This document shows positions 33,692 through 42,026 of a stretch of 64,000 nt of DNA, piece after piece. The number at the start of each line of letters is the position of its first letter. Within the stretch, counting starts at the first letter, position 1. A program made the position numbers and the translations under genes. This stretch comes from Pseudomonas sp. R76 (lineage in GTDB: Bacteria > Pseudomonadota > Gammaproteobacteria > Pseudomonadales > Pseudomonadaceae). The stretch covers positions 372,001 to 436,000 of the forward strand of contig NZ_CP019428.1 in the NCBI RefSeq assembly GCF_009834565.1, in the 5' to 3' direction. The notes beneath the pieces were generated by a model, which was not told the origin of the DNA, searched no databases, and saw only the letters and a program-made list of their open reading frames with translations.

Positions 33692-35083
33692 ATGAGTAGT
33701 ACGCAAAGCTCCAATGACCTCGAACAGGGGCTCAAACCGCGTCACGTCACCATGCTGTCGATTGCCGGCGTCATCGGCGCTGGTTTGTTTGTTGGGTCCG
33801 GCCACGCGATTGCCGCCGCCGGCCCTGCCGTACTGCTGGCCTATGCCGCTGCGGGTACGCTGGTGGTGTTGGTAATGCGCATGCTCGCCGAGATGGCGGT
33901 AGCGTCGCCCGACACCGGTTCGTTCTCCACCTACGCCGACCGCGCGATCGGTCACTGGGCCGGTTTTACTATCGGCTGGCTGTACTGGTGGTTCTGGGTG
34001 CTGGTGATCCCGTTGGAAGCCAACGCCGCTGCGACCATCCTGCACGCGTGGTTCCCTGACGTGGCCATCTGGGCATTTACCCTGATCATCACCTTGCTGC
34101 TGACCGCGACCAACCTCTTCAGCGTGAAGAACTACGGTGAATTCGAGTTCTGGTTTGCGCTGATCAAAGTCGTGGCGATTGTGGGCTTCGTGATCCTCGG
34201 CCTGGCGGCGATTTTCGGCTTCCTGCCGACCAGCCAGGTCAGCGGCGTTTCACACTTGTTCGACACCCAAGGCTTTATGCCCAATGGCATGGGCGCAGTG
34301 TTGGCAGCCATCCTGACCACCATGTTCTCGTTCATGGGCACTGAAATCGTCACTATCGCAGCCGCTGAATCGAAGAACCCGGGCCAGCAAATCACCAAGG
34401 CCACCAACTCGGTGATCTGGCGGATTGGTTTGTTCTACCTGCTGTCGATCTTCATCGTGGTGTCCCTGGTGCCATGGAACGATCCGACGCTGGCCGCGGT
34501 AGGTTCCTACCAGACTGTGCTTGAACGCATGGGCATCCCGAATGCCAAGCTGATTGTTGACCTGGTGGTGTTGGTTGCCGTGACCAGCTGCCTCAATTCG
34601 GCGCTGTACACCGCTTCGCGCATGCTGTTCTCCCTTGGCCGTCGCGGTGACGCACCGGCTGTGGCCAAGCGCACCAACAAGAGCGGCACGCCTTACTGGG
34701 CGGTGCTGCTGTCCACTGGCGCGGCCTTCCTGGCAGTGTTCGCCAACTATGTCGCCCCGGCGGCAGTGTTCGAATTCCTGCTGGCCAGCTCCGGTGCTAT
34801 CGCATTGCTGGTGTATCTGGTGATCGCTGTGTCGCAACTGCGCATGCGCCAGAAGCGTACGGCGGCGGGCGAGAAGATCGTCTTCAAAATGTGGCTGTTC
34901 CCTGGCCTGACCTATGCGGTGATGGTGTTCATCGTCGGCACGCTGACCATCATGCTGTTCCAGGAAGCGCACCGGGTCGAGATCATCGCGACCGGGATCC
35001 TGAGCTTGCTGGTGGTACTGGCGGGGTTGTTTGTGGCTAGCCGTCGCAAGGCACAGAAGCTAGGCGCCGCGGTACTTAACTGA
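33692..35083 (+). CDS. gabP: GabP-like amino acid permease
   Basis: A 463-residue, 12-helix permease of the amino acid-polyamine-organocation superfamily. The first helix carries MLSIAGVIGAGLFVGSGHAIAAAGP, and FSVKNYGEFEFWFALIKV is the typical stretch before helix 6. Overall resemblance is to GabP (4-aminobutyrate). The ATG at 33692 is chosen because it matches the family N-terminus; GTAAAGGTG lies upstream. A sigma-54-type promoter fits nitrogen-controlled uptake. No gabD/gabT is nearby, so substrate is tentative. Confidence 0.8.
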   Translation: MSSTQSSNDLEQGLKPRHVTMLSIAGVIGAGLFVGSGHAIAAAGPAVLLAYAAAGTLVVLVMRMLAEMAVASPDTGSFSTYADRAIGHWAGFTIGWLYWWFWVLVIPLEANAAATILHAWFPDVAIWAFTLIITLLLTATNLFSVKNYGEFEFWFALIKVVAIVGFVILGLAAIFGFLPTSQVSGVSHLFDTQGFMPNGMGAVLAAILTTMFSFMGTEIVTIAAAESKNPGQQITKATNSVIWRIGLFYLLSIFIVVSLVPWNDPTLAAVGSYQTVLERMGIPNAKLIVDLVVLVAVTSCLNSALYTASRMLFSLGRRGDAPAVAKRTNKSGTPYWAVLLSTGAAFLAVFANYVAPAAVFEFLLASSGAIALLVYLVIAVSQLRMRQKRTAAGEKIVFKMWLFPGLTYAVMVFIVGTLTIMLFQEAHRVEIIATGILSLLVVLAGLFVASRRKAQKLGAAVLN

Positions 35084-35120
35084 TTTAGTGGAATGCGGTG
35101 CTCAAGGCACCGCCATTCAA

Positions 35121-35211
35121 ATGTGGGAGCGGGCTTGCCCGCGAAAGCGGTGGGTCAGTCGCCAGATGTGCTGGCTGATCTACCGCCATCGCGGGCAAGC
35201 CCGCTCCCACA
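35121..35211. repeat. REPIN
   Basis: Two inverted REP copies (core GTGGGAGCGGGCTTGCCCGCG) with a spacer that contains a second palindrome-like arrangement (GCGGT/ACCGC), between convergent genes. Confidence 0.87.
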
Positions 35212-35223
35212 GTTGGTTTTGCG

Positions 35224-35637
35224 TCAGTCTGCTGAGTTGGCAAGTGCTTGGGAGGCCGCCACGTAATCGGCTTGAAACGCCGGCGACTCAATCCACGCCA
35301 ACGCCGCCGCTTCATCATCGGTGTCCGTCGCCCACTGCCGATACTCGATCAGTGCCGCGAGGATAAAGTCGGTAGCCTCTTCTTCGCCTTCCTGCTCCAG
35401 CACCAGTGCCAGCAACGGGTGCGCCAGGAACACCGCGCACAGCGCCTGTTGGCTAACCTCGCCCGCTGCGCGCATCTCCACAAACAGCTCAGTCAAATCC
35501 ACCGACTCAAGGTCAATGCGGCTGTCATCACCGGCAAACGCATCCGGCTTGGTTGCAACGCTGCGTTGGGTACGGTTCTGCTTGGCCTTGGCCTTTGCCC
35601 GGTGGGCACGTTTTTGCTGCTTGTTCGGCGAGGCCAT
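35224..35637 (-). CDS. Conserved hypothetical protein, basic N-terminus
   Basis: A 137-residue cytoplasmic protein. Residues 1-30 are very rich in Lys, Arg and Gln (KQQKRAHRAKAKAKQNRTQR), and the rest is acidic and helical (GEEEATDFILAALIEYRQW). I recognise no family, but a similar basic leader is seen in several Pseudomonas hypothetical proteins. It may bind nucleic acid through the leader; that is a guess. Single-gene unit. Confidence 0.65.
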   Translation of the reverse strand: MASPNKQQKRAHRAKAKAKQNRTQRSVATKPDAFAGDDSRIDLESVDLTELFVEMRAAGEVSQQALCAVFLAHPLLALVLEQEGEEEATDFILAALIEYRQWATDTDDEAAALAWIESPAFQADYVAASQALANSAD

Positions 35638-35707
35638 GGGCTCACGTCCTTTGTTCAGGATCTGGGTGGGGTATTGAAGCGCAGGTTGGGGGAAATCCCA
35701 AGGGATT

Positions 35708-36649
35708 CTAAACGCGCTGGCCGGGCGTGCCTTGCGCTAACTCGCCCCGTTGCAGCCACGCCAGCGCAATCGGCCACAACCGATCCTGATATTCACTGCG
35801 GAAAAATGCGAAATGCCCGACGGCTTTTTCGCCGATTTCTTCGGGTGCGATACGCAAGTGAGTACGCGCGCTGCCTTCGAAATAGCCCAATAACCGCTCA
35901 ATAGCCGCCACCGTGCCGAACGGATCGTCGGTGATGCTGATGGCCAGCAATTGTGCCTTTACGCGGGCAAACGGCAGCTCAACCAGGGCGCGTCCGCTGG
36001 GGCGCGTCTCGTACCTGGGCGTCGGCGTGCCCCAGTCGCGTACCACGCCAGCCGGCGTGTCTTCCAGCCAGCCCAGGCGTTTGCCGGGGAAGTATCCGCA
36101 CAGCGCAGTCACCAGCGGCATCACCACATGCCATTTACCGAACATCTGCCAGCGCCCGCTCGCTTCATAGTCGCGCCAGTACGCAAACTGCGCGCCGACC
36201 GTGACGATTCGCCGAATCACTGCGCCGGATGCCCCCAGCCCTGCTGCACAACCGCCAAAACTGTGACCGACCACATCTATCGGCTGCCCCGGAAACTCCC
36301 GTTGCGCACGCTGCAACATCGCCTCGAAATCCAGCACACCCCAATCCGACCACGACGCTTTAAAGCCGCGCAACGAGCCACTGCGCGATTCGCCGATGCC
36401 TCGGTAGTCGAAGGTGATGACGTCGAAGCCGTTGGCAAACAGGTAATCGGCGAAGCGTGAGTAGTGGCGGCAGCGCACGGAAGTGGCGGCGTTGATGATG
36501 ACGACTGGGCGCTCGAAGTCGGTGCGTAGGTGTCGCCAGGTAAAACCGCCAATGAGATAGCCGTCTGCAGCGGGCTCCTTGAAGGGTTCGCTGGGGCCTG
36601 GTTTGGAGGTGATGGCAGGCCTTTGCGCAGAGGCTTCATTCACATTCAT
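35708..36649 (-). CDS. Alpha/beta hydrolase
   Basis: A 313-residue alpha/beta hydrolase. The nucleophile elbow is GHSFGG (about residue 128-133), preceded by FDYRGIGESRSG, a typical strand-turn with the oxyanion-hole neighbourhood. The C-terminal His lies in the VGHFAFFR segment. There is no signal peptide. Related proteins are annotated as alpha/beta hydrolases of the YheT-like or serine aminopeptidase type; the substrate is unknown. Confidence 0.82.
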   Translation of the reverse strand: MNVNEASAQRPAITSKPGPSEPFKEPAADGYLIGGFTWRHLRTDFERPVVIINAATSVRCRHYSRFADYLFANGFDVITFDYRGIGESRSGSLRGFKASWSDWGVLDFEAMLQRAQREFPGQPIDVVGHSFGGCAAGLGASGAVIRRIVTVGAQFAYWRDYEASGRWQMFGKWHVVMPLVTALCGYFPGKRLGWLEDTPAGVVRDWGTPTPRYETRPSGRALVELPFARVKAQLLAISITDDPFGTVAAIERLLGYFEGSARTHLRIAPEEIGEKAVGHFAFFRSEYQDRLWPIALAWLQRGELAQGTPGQRV

Positions 36650-36830
36650 TGTTTCTATGCCTGTGTCGGTTTTTATTTTTTTTAGTAACAGTTGTTCAGT
36701 TTGCCAGTACTTGTACTCTCTCCGGCAGGGTCACTAATGTTCGGGGCCACTGATAAAGCCATACATCCGAGAGGAACGACAGCCAACCATGCACCGATCA
36801 GACTGGCAGGCATCCATTACGGAGGTCTCT

Positions 36831-37004
36831 ATGAGTATTCCCCTTTCTCCTATCGTTTCAGAGTTTGAAACAGAAGAGCAGGCCGCGAGCTATGACCGTT
36901 GGTTTTGTGCCAAGGTGCAGGCTTCAATCGATGATCCTCGCCCAAGTATTTCGCATGATCAGGTCATGGCCGAGATGCGCACGCTGATTGAGGGATTGGA
37001 TTGA
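36831..37004 (+). CDS. Orphan antitoxin, stability-determinant type
   Basis: A 57-residue protein. Sequence features (EFETEEQAASYDRWFCAKVQ, DDPRPSISHDQVMAEM) match the StbD/RelB-like 'stability determinant' antitoxins that pair with RelE/ParE toxins. The ATG at 36831 follows GGAGG; a start at 36789 is less well placed. A complete toxin does not follow; only its last codons remain directly after the antitoxin stop. It is thus an orphan antitoxin. Confidence 0.72.
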   Translation: MSIPLSPIVSEFETEEQAASYDRWFCAKVQASIDDPRPSISHDQVMAEMRTLIEGLD

Positions 37005-37044
37005 AATACTGAGAGTGCTGCACGCCCGCCAGGAATATCCCTGA
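36997..37044 (+). pseudogene. C-terminal remnant of a RelE/ParE toxin
   Basis: Overlapping the antitoxin stop in another frame, codons 37000-37041 read IEILRVLHARQEYP followed by TGA. This is the typical C-terminus of RelE/ParE toxins (EILxVLHARQxYP). The rest, about 75 residues and the toxin start, is deleted, and a stop precedes the fragment. The toxin is therefore inactive. Confidence 0.7.
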
Positions 37045-37124
37045 TGCGCGTACCGGTTTTGCTGCTCGACCTCGAGTCAGTAGATGCATAGGCTTGCGCC
37101 TTCGCAAACCGCTAGAGCGTCTTC

Positions 37125-38090
37125 ATGACCCGCGATACCCTCGAACACAACCAGATCCCCATCTACTTCGTCGCCGTCCTGCTCGCGGCTGCGTTCGGCG
37201 TGTTTGCACCCACGTCCGCCCACGGCCTCGGCATTTTGGTCACGCCCGCCATCGCAGTGCTGATGTACGCCATGTTCCTGCAAATCCCGTTTCTGGACCT
37301 GCGCCAAGGCCTGGGCAACAAGCGCTTCATCGCGGCATTGTTGCTGGCCAATTTCATCCTGGTGCCGTTGCTGGTGTGGGTGCTCACCCGTGGCCTGGTG
37401 GAGCGCCCGGCGCTGCTGGTCGGTGCGCTGCTCGTATTGCTGACGCCGTGCATCGACTACGTGGTGGTGTTCACCCATATCGGCAAGGGTGATTCGCGTC
37501 TGATGCTGGCGGCGACGCCGGTGCTGTTGTTGCTGCAACTGGTGCTGTTGCCGGTGTACCTGGGTTTTATGCTGGGTGGGCAATCCGCCGTGGTGGTGGC
37601 GGTGGGGCCGTTTGTCGAGGCGTTCGTGTGGTTGATTGTGCTGCCGATGATGCTGGCGGTGCTGACCACCGCCCTGGCGCGGCGCTCAAGGCTGATGGGG
37701 GCGTGGAATAACGCCTGGGCCTGGCTGCCGGTGCCGGCGATGGCGCTGGTGCTGTTTGTGGTGATTGGCTCGCAGATCACCTCGGTGGTGCGCGATATCG
37801 GTGTGTTGCTGCCGGTGATTCCGGTCTACGTGGCCTTTCTGTTGCTGGCCCCGTTGATGGGGGCGTTGGCGGCACGGTTGTTCGCGTTGCCTGCCGCGAC
37901 GGCGCGGGCGGTGACGTTCAGTGCGTCGACCCGCAACTCATTGGTGGTGCTGCCCTTGGCGCTGGCATTGCCCGATGACGTGCGCGGGCTGGCGGCCACG
38001 GCGGTGATTGTGCAAACCCTGCTTGAGCTGATCGGCGAGCTAGTCTACATCCGGCTGATTCCGGCACTGGTGTGGCGCGCTGGTCGATAA
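37125..38090 (+). CDS. ACR3/BASS-family transporter (arsenic-resistance type)
   Basis: A 321-residue protein with about ten membrane helices, of the bile acid:sodium symporter/arsenite ACR3 superfamily. LLVLLTPCIDYVVVFTHIGKGD and the C-terminal SASTRNSLVVLPLALALP match the two conserved helices, including the Cys in the first one used by ACR3 for As(III). No arsR or arsC is nearby, so arsenite export is possible but not proven. Single gene. Confidence 0.8.
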   Translation: MTRDTLEHNQIPIYFVAVLLAAAFGVFAPTSAHGLGILVTPAIAVLMYAMFLQIPFLDLRQGLGNKRFIAALLLANFILVPLLVWVLTRGLVERPALLVGALLVLLTPCIDYVVVFTHIGKGDSRLMLAATPVLLLLQLVLLPVYLGFMLGGQSAVVVAVGPFVEAFVWLIVLPMMLAVLTTALARRSRLMGAWNNAWAWLPVPAMALVLFVVIGSQITSVVRDIGVLLPVIPVYVAFLLLAPLMGALAARLFALPAATARAVTFSASTRNSLVVLPLALALPDDVRGLAATAVIVQTLLELIGELVYIRLIPALVWRAGR

Positions 38091-38178
38091 ATCCATAAAT
38101 GTTCGGGTTTGTTCAGGCCCTATTCAGGGGTTGAGTCGGCACCATGTAGTCGGCGCAGCCTACCTGAAAGGACATTCG

Positions 38179-39786
38179 ATGGATCACCGCAGCCGTTTTC
38201 GCCTGGAGTCCCTGGGCATTTTCCTGATCGCTTTGCTGCTGTTCACCTGGGGCATCTGGGACGAGCAACCCCAAGGGTTTGACGGACGTTGGGCGCTGTT
38301 CATGCAGGAAATGTTTCGCCATGGCGCGAGCCTTTTCCCTACCACCTATGGCCAGCCGTACCCTGACTATCCCGGCACTGCGACCTTCTTCAGTTTTGTC
38401 TTTGCCAAGTTGTTTGGCGCGCCGAACCACCTGGCGAACGTGCTGCCGACGGCGCTGGCCTCGGCGGGGATGACCGCCCTGGTCTATCGCCTGCTGGCGC
38501 CGTTCAGCAGGCCTTGGGCATTGCTGACGGTGCTGCTCACGCTGCTCACTACTCAATTGCTCGATAAGTCGCGTTCGGTGTGCCTGGACCTGATGATCGC
38601 GCTGTTATGCGTGGGCAGTTTCTACCTGCTGCACAGTGGCGAGCGCCTGGGTTCGCGGGTGAGGCAGTTGGCCGTGTTCCCGCTGTTTGTCCTGGCATTC
38701 GCAATTCGCGGGCCGCTGGGGTTGATCGAAGTCTGTGGCGTGGTGTGCGTGTATTGGGCAATGGGCCGGCCCGGGGAACGGGTCAAGCAGGTGCTGATTC
38801 ACGGTTTCGTGGGCTTGGTGCTGCTGGTGGCGTGCTGGTGGATGTTGATGAAGCTGGCGCGGTTCAGCGGCGGCGATGCCTTTGCCGATGATGTGTTCAG
38901 GATGCAGGTCAGTGGGCGGCTTGATGAGAGTGGCGAGCCGTTCTACTTCTACTTCAAGCTCAGCTTGTACCGTTATTTCCCTGTGGTGCCGCTGGCGTTG
39001 GCGGCCTTGATTGCGCTGCGCCACCGCTGGTCTGAGCGGTGGGGCAGTGACGAAGTGCAACTGCTCGTGCGGCTGGGTGCCTGTGGCTTGATGATCTTGC
39101 TCGGGTTGTCGGTGCCGCACTTCAAACGCGCCTATTACATTCTGCCGATGGTGCCGATGTTTGCCGCTGTCGCGGCCTATGGGCTGCTCCAGGCGCAAAA
39201 CTGGCTGGTTGGCGTGCGCCGCTGTTATGAATGGCTTGTCGCAGCGCTGCCGGCGTTGTGCGTGGTTGTGCTGTTTGTGTGTCGGCATGCCTGGCAGAAG
39301 CACGGATATTGGCCTGAGGTTTCGTTGCCGTTGTTGATTGGCGCGCTGCTGGTTCTGCAAGCGGCGGCGTTGATTGCCTGGCGGCGCCCATTGCGGTTGG
39401 TGTGGCTCAGCGCAATCGCCTTGGCGGCGCAGTGGCTGCTGCTGGTGGTGGTGATAGATCCGGCCAAAGACCTGCAATTCGACACACGCCGGTTTGTCAG
39501 CCAGGTCGAAGCGCTCCGAGCGTCGCAGCCGGGCCCGTTGGTGTTTGTCGACCTCGGTCGCGACACCTGGGCAATACGCTACATGATGAACCTGAACCAC
39601 GATGAGCAGCCACTGTTTGTCGCGGGCAATGAGCTTGAAAAGCTGGCGACGTTGCCCCGGCCATCTTGGGTGATTGTGCCGCGCAAAGAGGCTGTGTTGT
39701 TGAAAGGGACGTCAATGGAACAGCAGGCAGCAAACTTCGAAGGTCGGCTGAATGACAATCCGTTGATGGTGTTTCTGCTGAAATAG
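38179..39786 (+). CDS. GT39/ArnT-type membrane glycosyltransferase
   Basis: A 535-residue integral membrane protein with about 11 helices of the glycosyltransferase 39/ArnT (PMT) type. The first periplasmic loop WGIWDEQPQGFDGRWALFMQEM has the acidic residues expected of the family's catalytic Asp/Glu. It would use a lipid-linked sugar (polyprenyl-phosphate donor) to modify a lipid or protein at the periplasmic face. The ATG at 38179 follows AAAGGA. No pathway partner is adjacent, so the donor sugar is unknown. Confidence 0.75.
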   Translation: MDHRSRFRLESLGIFLIALLLFTWGIWDEQPQGFDGRWALFMQEMFRHGASLFPTTYGQPYPDYPGTATFFSFVFAKLFGAPNHLANVLPTALASAGMTALVYRLLAPFSRPWALLTVLLTLLTTQLLDKSRSVCLDLMIALLCVGSFYLLHSGERLGSRVRQLAVFPLFVLAFAIRGPLGLIEVCGVVCVYWAMGRPGERVKQVLIHGFVGLVLLVACWWMLMKLARFSGGDAFADDVFRMQVSGRLDESGEPFYFYFKLSLYRYFPVVPLALAALIALRHRWSERWGSDEVQLLVRLGACGLMILLGLSVPHFKRAYYILPMVPMFAAVAAYGLLQAQNWLVGVRRCYEWLVAALPALCVVVLFVCRHAWQKHGYWPEVSLPLLIGALLVLQAAALIAWRRPLRLVWLSAIALAAQWLLLVVVIDPAKDLQFDTRRFVSQVEALRASQPGPLVFVDLGRDTWAIRYMMNLNHDEQPLFVAGNELEKLATLPRPSWVIVPRKEAVLLKGTSMEQQAANFEGRLNDNPLMVFLLK

Positions 39787-39794
39787 GCAAGCGC

Positions 39795-40469
39795 CTATTT
39801 GCACTGGTAACCCTCGGGCATCGTGACGGTGTAGTTGCGCTGCACGCGGTCCTGGAAGTTCAGGTTCTGCAGGCCCTGTTCCACCAGGAAGGCCTCGATC
39901 TTGGCTGCCTGGCAGTCTTCGTTGTAAGACATCACCCGGAGCAGATACACGGCGCGCCTGCTCACCTCATCACGCGCAGTGGCGGTGAAGGTGGTGAGTG
40001 TGGTGTAGCCGGTGCGCTCCGAAGTGCCCACCGGGCCGTAGGTGGTGTTTGGCGTGCTGGTGCAGGTCAGTTGGTCTTCTTTCTTCTTGGTCTTCTTGCA
40101 CTGAGTGGTGGTGCTGGTTGGCACCTGGCCGTACTCGGTGGCGGTGTAGCGGTAAGTGACCTGCTTGCTGTCGACATCAAGGAGGATGGTCATTTTGATC
40201 GGTGCATGGTTCTTGGGCAGGGTGGTGTCGGTATACACCTCGTGAAAGCCTTGGTCCTTCATGGCGCTGACCATGTCCCTCAGGTAGTAGCGGGCATTCA
40301 GCGTGCTTTGCGCGCTGCCGCCGACGGACGTCGTCACCAGCACGGTAGCTTGTCGATCAAAGTGATAATCCGGATCCGGTGTTGCGTTGATCGTGACATC
40401 CATTTGTGTGGCGCAGCCACTGAGCAGCGCCGTCAGCAGCAACAGCGCGCAGAACAAGTACCGGGTCAT
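39795..40469 (-). CDS. Lipoprotein of unknown function
   Basis: A 224-residue protein with a lipobox LLSGC (C19). The mature part is beta-rich and polar (Thr-rich between residues 110 and 170). The internal TTTQCKKTKKKEDQLTC stretch has two Cys that could form a disulfide. A DUF4136-like fold is conceivable from the overall pattern (DPDYHFDRQAT) but is not certain. It ends head to tail with the GT39 gene. Confidence 0.75.
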   Translation of the reverse strand: MTRYLFCALLLLTALLSGCATQMDVTINATPDPDYHFDRQATVLVTTSVGGSAQSTLNARYYLRDMVSAMKDQGFHEVYTDTTLPKNHAPIKMTILLDVDSKQVTYRYTATEYGQVPTSTTTQCKKTKKKEDQLTCTSTPNTTYGPVGTSERTGYTTLTTFTATARDEVSRRAVYLLRVMSYNEDCQAAKIEAFLVEQGLQNLNFQDRVQRNYTVTMPEGYQCK

Positions 40470-40557
40470 CTAAACACTACCTTGCAGCAAAAAATTCAGT
40501 AACAGCTATACGATTGAGCCGCGCGATAAATAACCCCAGGCCACTAAATCGCAGGCA

Positions 40558-40597
40558 ATAAAAAACCCCAAGGAATCATCTTCGCTTGGGGTTTTTC
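40558..40597 (-). terminator. Stranded terminator of tRNA-Phe
   Basis: On the minus strand AAAAACCCCAAG pairs with CTTGGGGTTTT and runs into TTTTTTATTG. It immediately follows the leftover tRNA-Phe 3' end (40606-40651) and so was the original terminator of that tRNA gene, now 11.9 kb away from it. Confidence 0.75.
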
Positions 40598-40600
40598 GGT

Positions 40601-40651
40601 ATTAGTGGTGCCCAGAGACGGAATCGAACCGCCGACACGGGGATTTTCAAT
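40601..40651. repeat. attL: 51-bp copy of tRNA-Phe 3' part
   Basis: Positions 40601-40651 are identical, base for base, to 52531-52581, which cover the 3' 46 bases of tRNA-Phe and 5 bases beyond. Identity stops at 40652 (T versus C). This is the left copy of the attachment-site duplication created by integration; it is not a functional tRNA since the 5' part is missing. Confidence 0.95.
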
Positions 40652-40700
40652 TCGCCAATGTCGTTGCAACGCTAGATTACACTGGCGTTCGCTTGAGTAA

Positions 40701-40789
40701 GGTACAGCACGGTAAAGTACTTATCAAACAGCGCTTTAGCGCACGGTATGGTACGTTCGAGCTCCTTCGTGCTGTACCGCTGGTGTACC
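40701..40789. other. Candidate integrase arm-binding sites, left end
   Basis: The heptamer CTGTACC occurs at 40772-40778, a variant GTGTACC at 40783-40789, and its inverse GGTACAG at 40701-40707, all within 150 bp of attL. The same heptamer is found twice near attR (52468 and 52479). Such shared motifs at both ends are expected for arm sites of tyrosine integrases; this is inferred. The rest of 40652-41243 contains no supported gene apart from the inverted repeat below. Confidence 0.4.
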
Positions 40790-40857
40790 TCAAAATGTAG
40801 CGGTAGGAGCTTGGCTTGGGGGCTGTGTCTCACCCACTCGGCTCAGGTTCTGCGTAA

Positions 40858-40903
40858 CAACCCTCGACACGCTGCGGCAGCGGAGCTGCCTTGGTCTCGG
40901 GTT
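40858..40903 (+). repeat. 46-bp inverted repeat, left copy
   Basis: This copy (starting CAACCCTCGACACGCTGCGG and ending GGTCTCGGGTT) matches the reverse complement of 43675-43719 with one substitution and one extra G. It contains an internal inverted repeat (GGCAGC...GCTGCC). Together the two copies enclose the three cargo genes. Confidence 0.85.
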
Positions 40904-41243
40904 TTGGCCTAATGGGGCGCCTTGGTGATGGCAGCAAGTGTGTATTCTCGGGGCAGATGGAAGTACCGGGCAGGAGAATATGAGTGCGAATTGGATGTAC
41001 CATTTGTGAAAGGTTATGCCACCACCTGTAAAAAGCCCCGTAGCATACTGTGGCGCCGTTTAGCTAAACTCTGCATCTGAAAGACCGTGGCTGATCGTAC
41101 TGATAGACTGTGTCGCTAGCGAAAGCGTGATGCTGGGACGGTGGGTGGTCTAGCCGTGTCAGGTAGGGGGGGGCGCTTCGAAGCGACGTTGTGTAAATTG
41201 CCCATAATTGGCTAAAAGTCTGATGGTCTGCAACACTGAGCTT

Positions 41244-42026
41244 ATGAAAACGACACTGAATGAAAAAGATATAAAAGCTGCCGTTATCGAAAAGGTTCGA
41301 GCCCGTGTTGCGAAAGAAGATGCAGTTCTCATTAACGAGATGGTTATTGGGGATGGAGATCGTCGTGCCGACCTGGTCATTGCTAACGGCCATATGAATG
41401 CTTTTGAAGTGAAAAGTGATTTAGATAATTTGAGCAGGCTTGCTGGTCAACTAGAAAGCTATTTATCAAGGTTCGATAAGCTCACTCTAGTAGTGTCTTC
41501 CAAATATATTGATGAAGCATTGAGGACAGAAGAGCGTATAGGAGTTTGGGAAGCTTTTGTAAAAAATGGAGCGGTAAAGATTCGAGTTCGTAGACCTGGT
41601 CGTCTAGAGTTGGTTTCAGATAGAGAGAATATTTGTGGTTTTATGCTGAAAGGCGAACTTGTTTCCTTTCTTCGTTCGCATGATGTAGTTATGAATTTTA
41701 AGGACGCAGACCGAGAGGAGCTTGTTTCTCAGCTTGATCAATTTCCTATGTCTACCATTCGGAAGGCTGCTATAGGGTTTGTGAAGGCTAGATACCGCTC
41801 TCTTAGTTCGACTTTTTTAGATGGCTGCTCAAGCGTGGTAGCGCCAGCTGACCTTATAAATCTGAGTCGTTCTAAAGTAAATAGGCTGCGTCTTGAGGAA
41901 GAGTTAGGTTGGAATCAAAGGCGTGCACCCTCTAGTAAGCGCCGCGAGATAAATCTCTCTAAGTTCTTCCCGGAGGGTGATATTCCAGACAGTATGCCTC
42001 GCTATATTTTAGTTCCGTCAGTTTAA
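41244..42026 (+). CDS. Sce7726-like PD-(D/E)XK-type protein
   Basis: A 260-residue protein matching the sce7726 family, a PD-(D/E)XK nuclease-like fold. Visible residues: E32 (INEM), D43 (RRADLVI), E55-x-K57 (FEVKSD) and Q69 (GQLESY), the order E, D, ExK, Q expected of an intact nuclease site. The C-terminal 120 residues are family-specific, Arg-rich. The ATG at 41244 is chosen because the resulting N-terminus matches the start of the fold; earlier in-frame starts at 41208 and 41223 have no clear ribosome site. It overlaps tail to tail by 4 bp with the beta-family gene. Sorangium sce7725/sce7726 are neighbours, as here. Probable effector of a defence-type pair. Confidence 0.72.
   Translation: MKTTLNEKDIKAAVIEKVRARVAKEDAVLINEMVIGDGDRRADLVIANGHMNAFEVKSDLDNLSRLAGQLESYLSRFDKLTLVVSSKYIDEALRTEERIGVWEAFVKNGAVKIRVRRPGRLELVSDRENICGFMLKGELVSFLRSHDVVMNFKDADREELVSQLDQFPMSTIRKAAIGFVKARYRSLSSTFLDGCSSVVAPADLINLSRSKVNRLRLEEELGWNQRRAPSSKRREINLSKFFPEGDIPDSMPRYILVPSV

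Noticed and set aside
40606..40690. A second tRNA-Phe gene at the left end of the element
   Set aside because: Only the 3' 46 bases match; beyond 40651 the sequence cannot form the D-arm or the acceptor partner. It is an att remnant.
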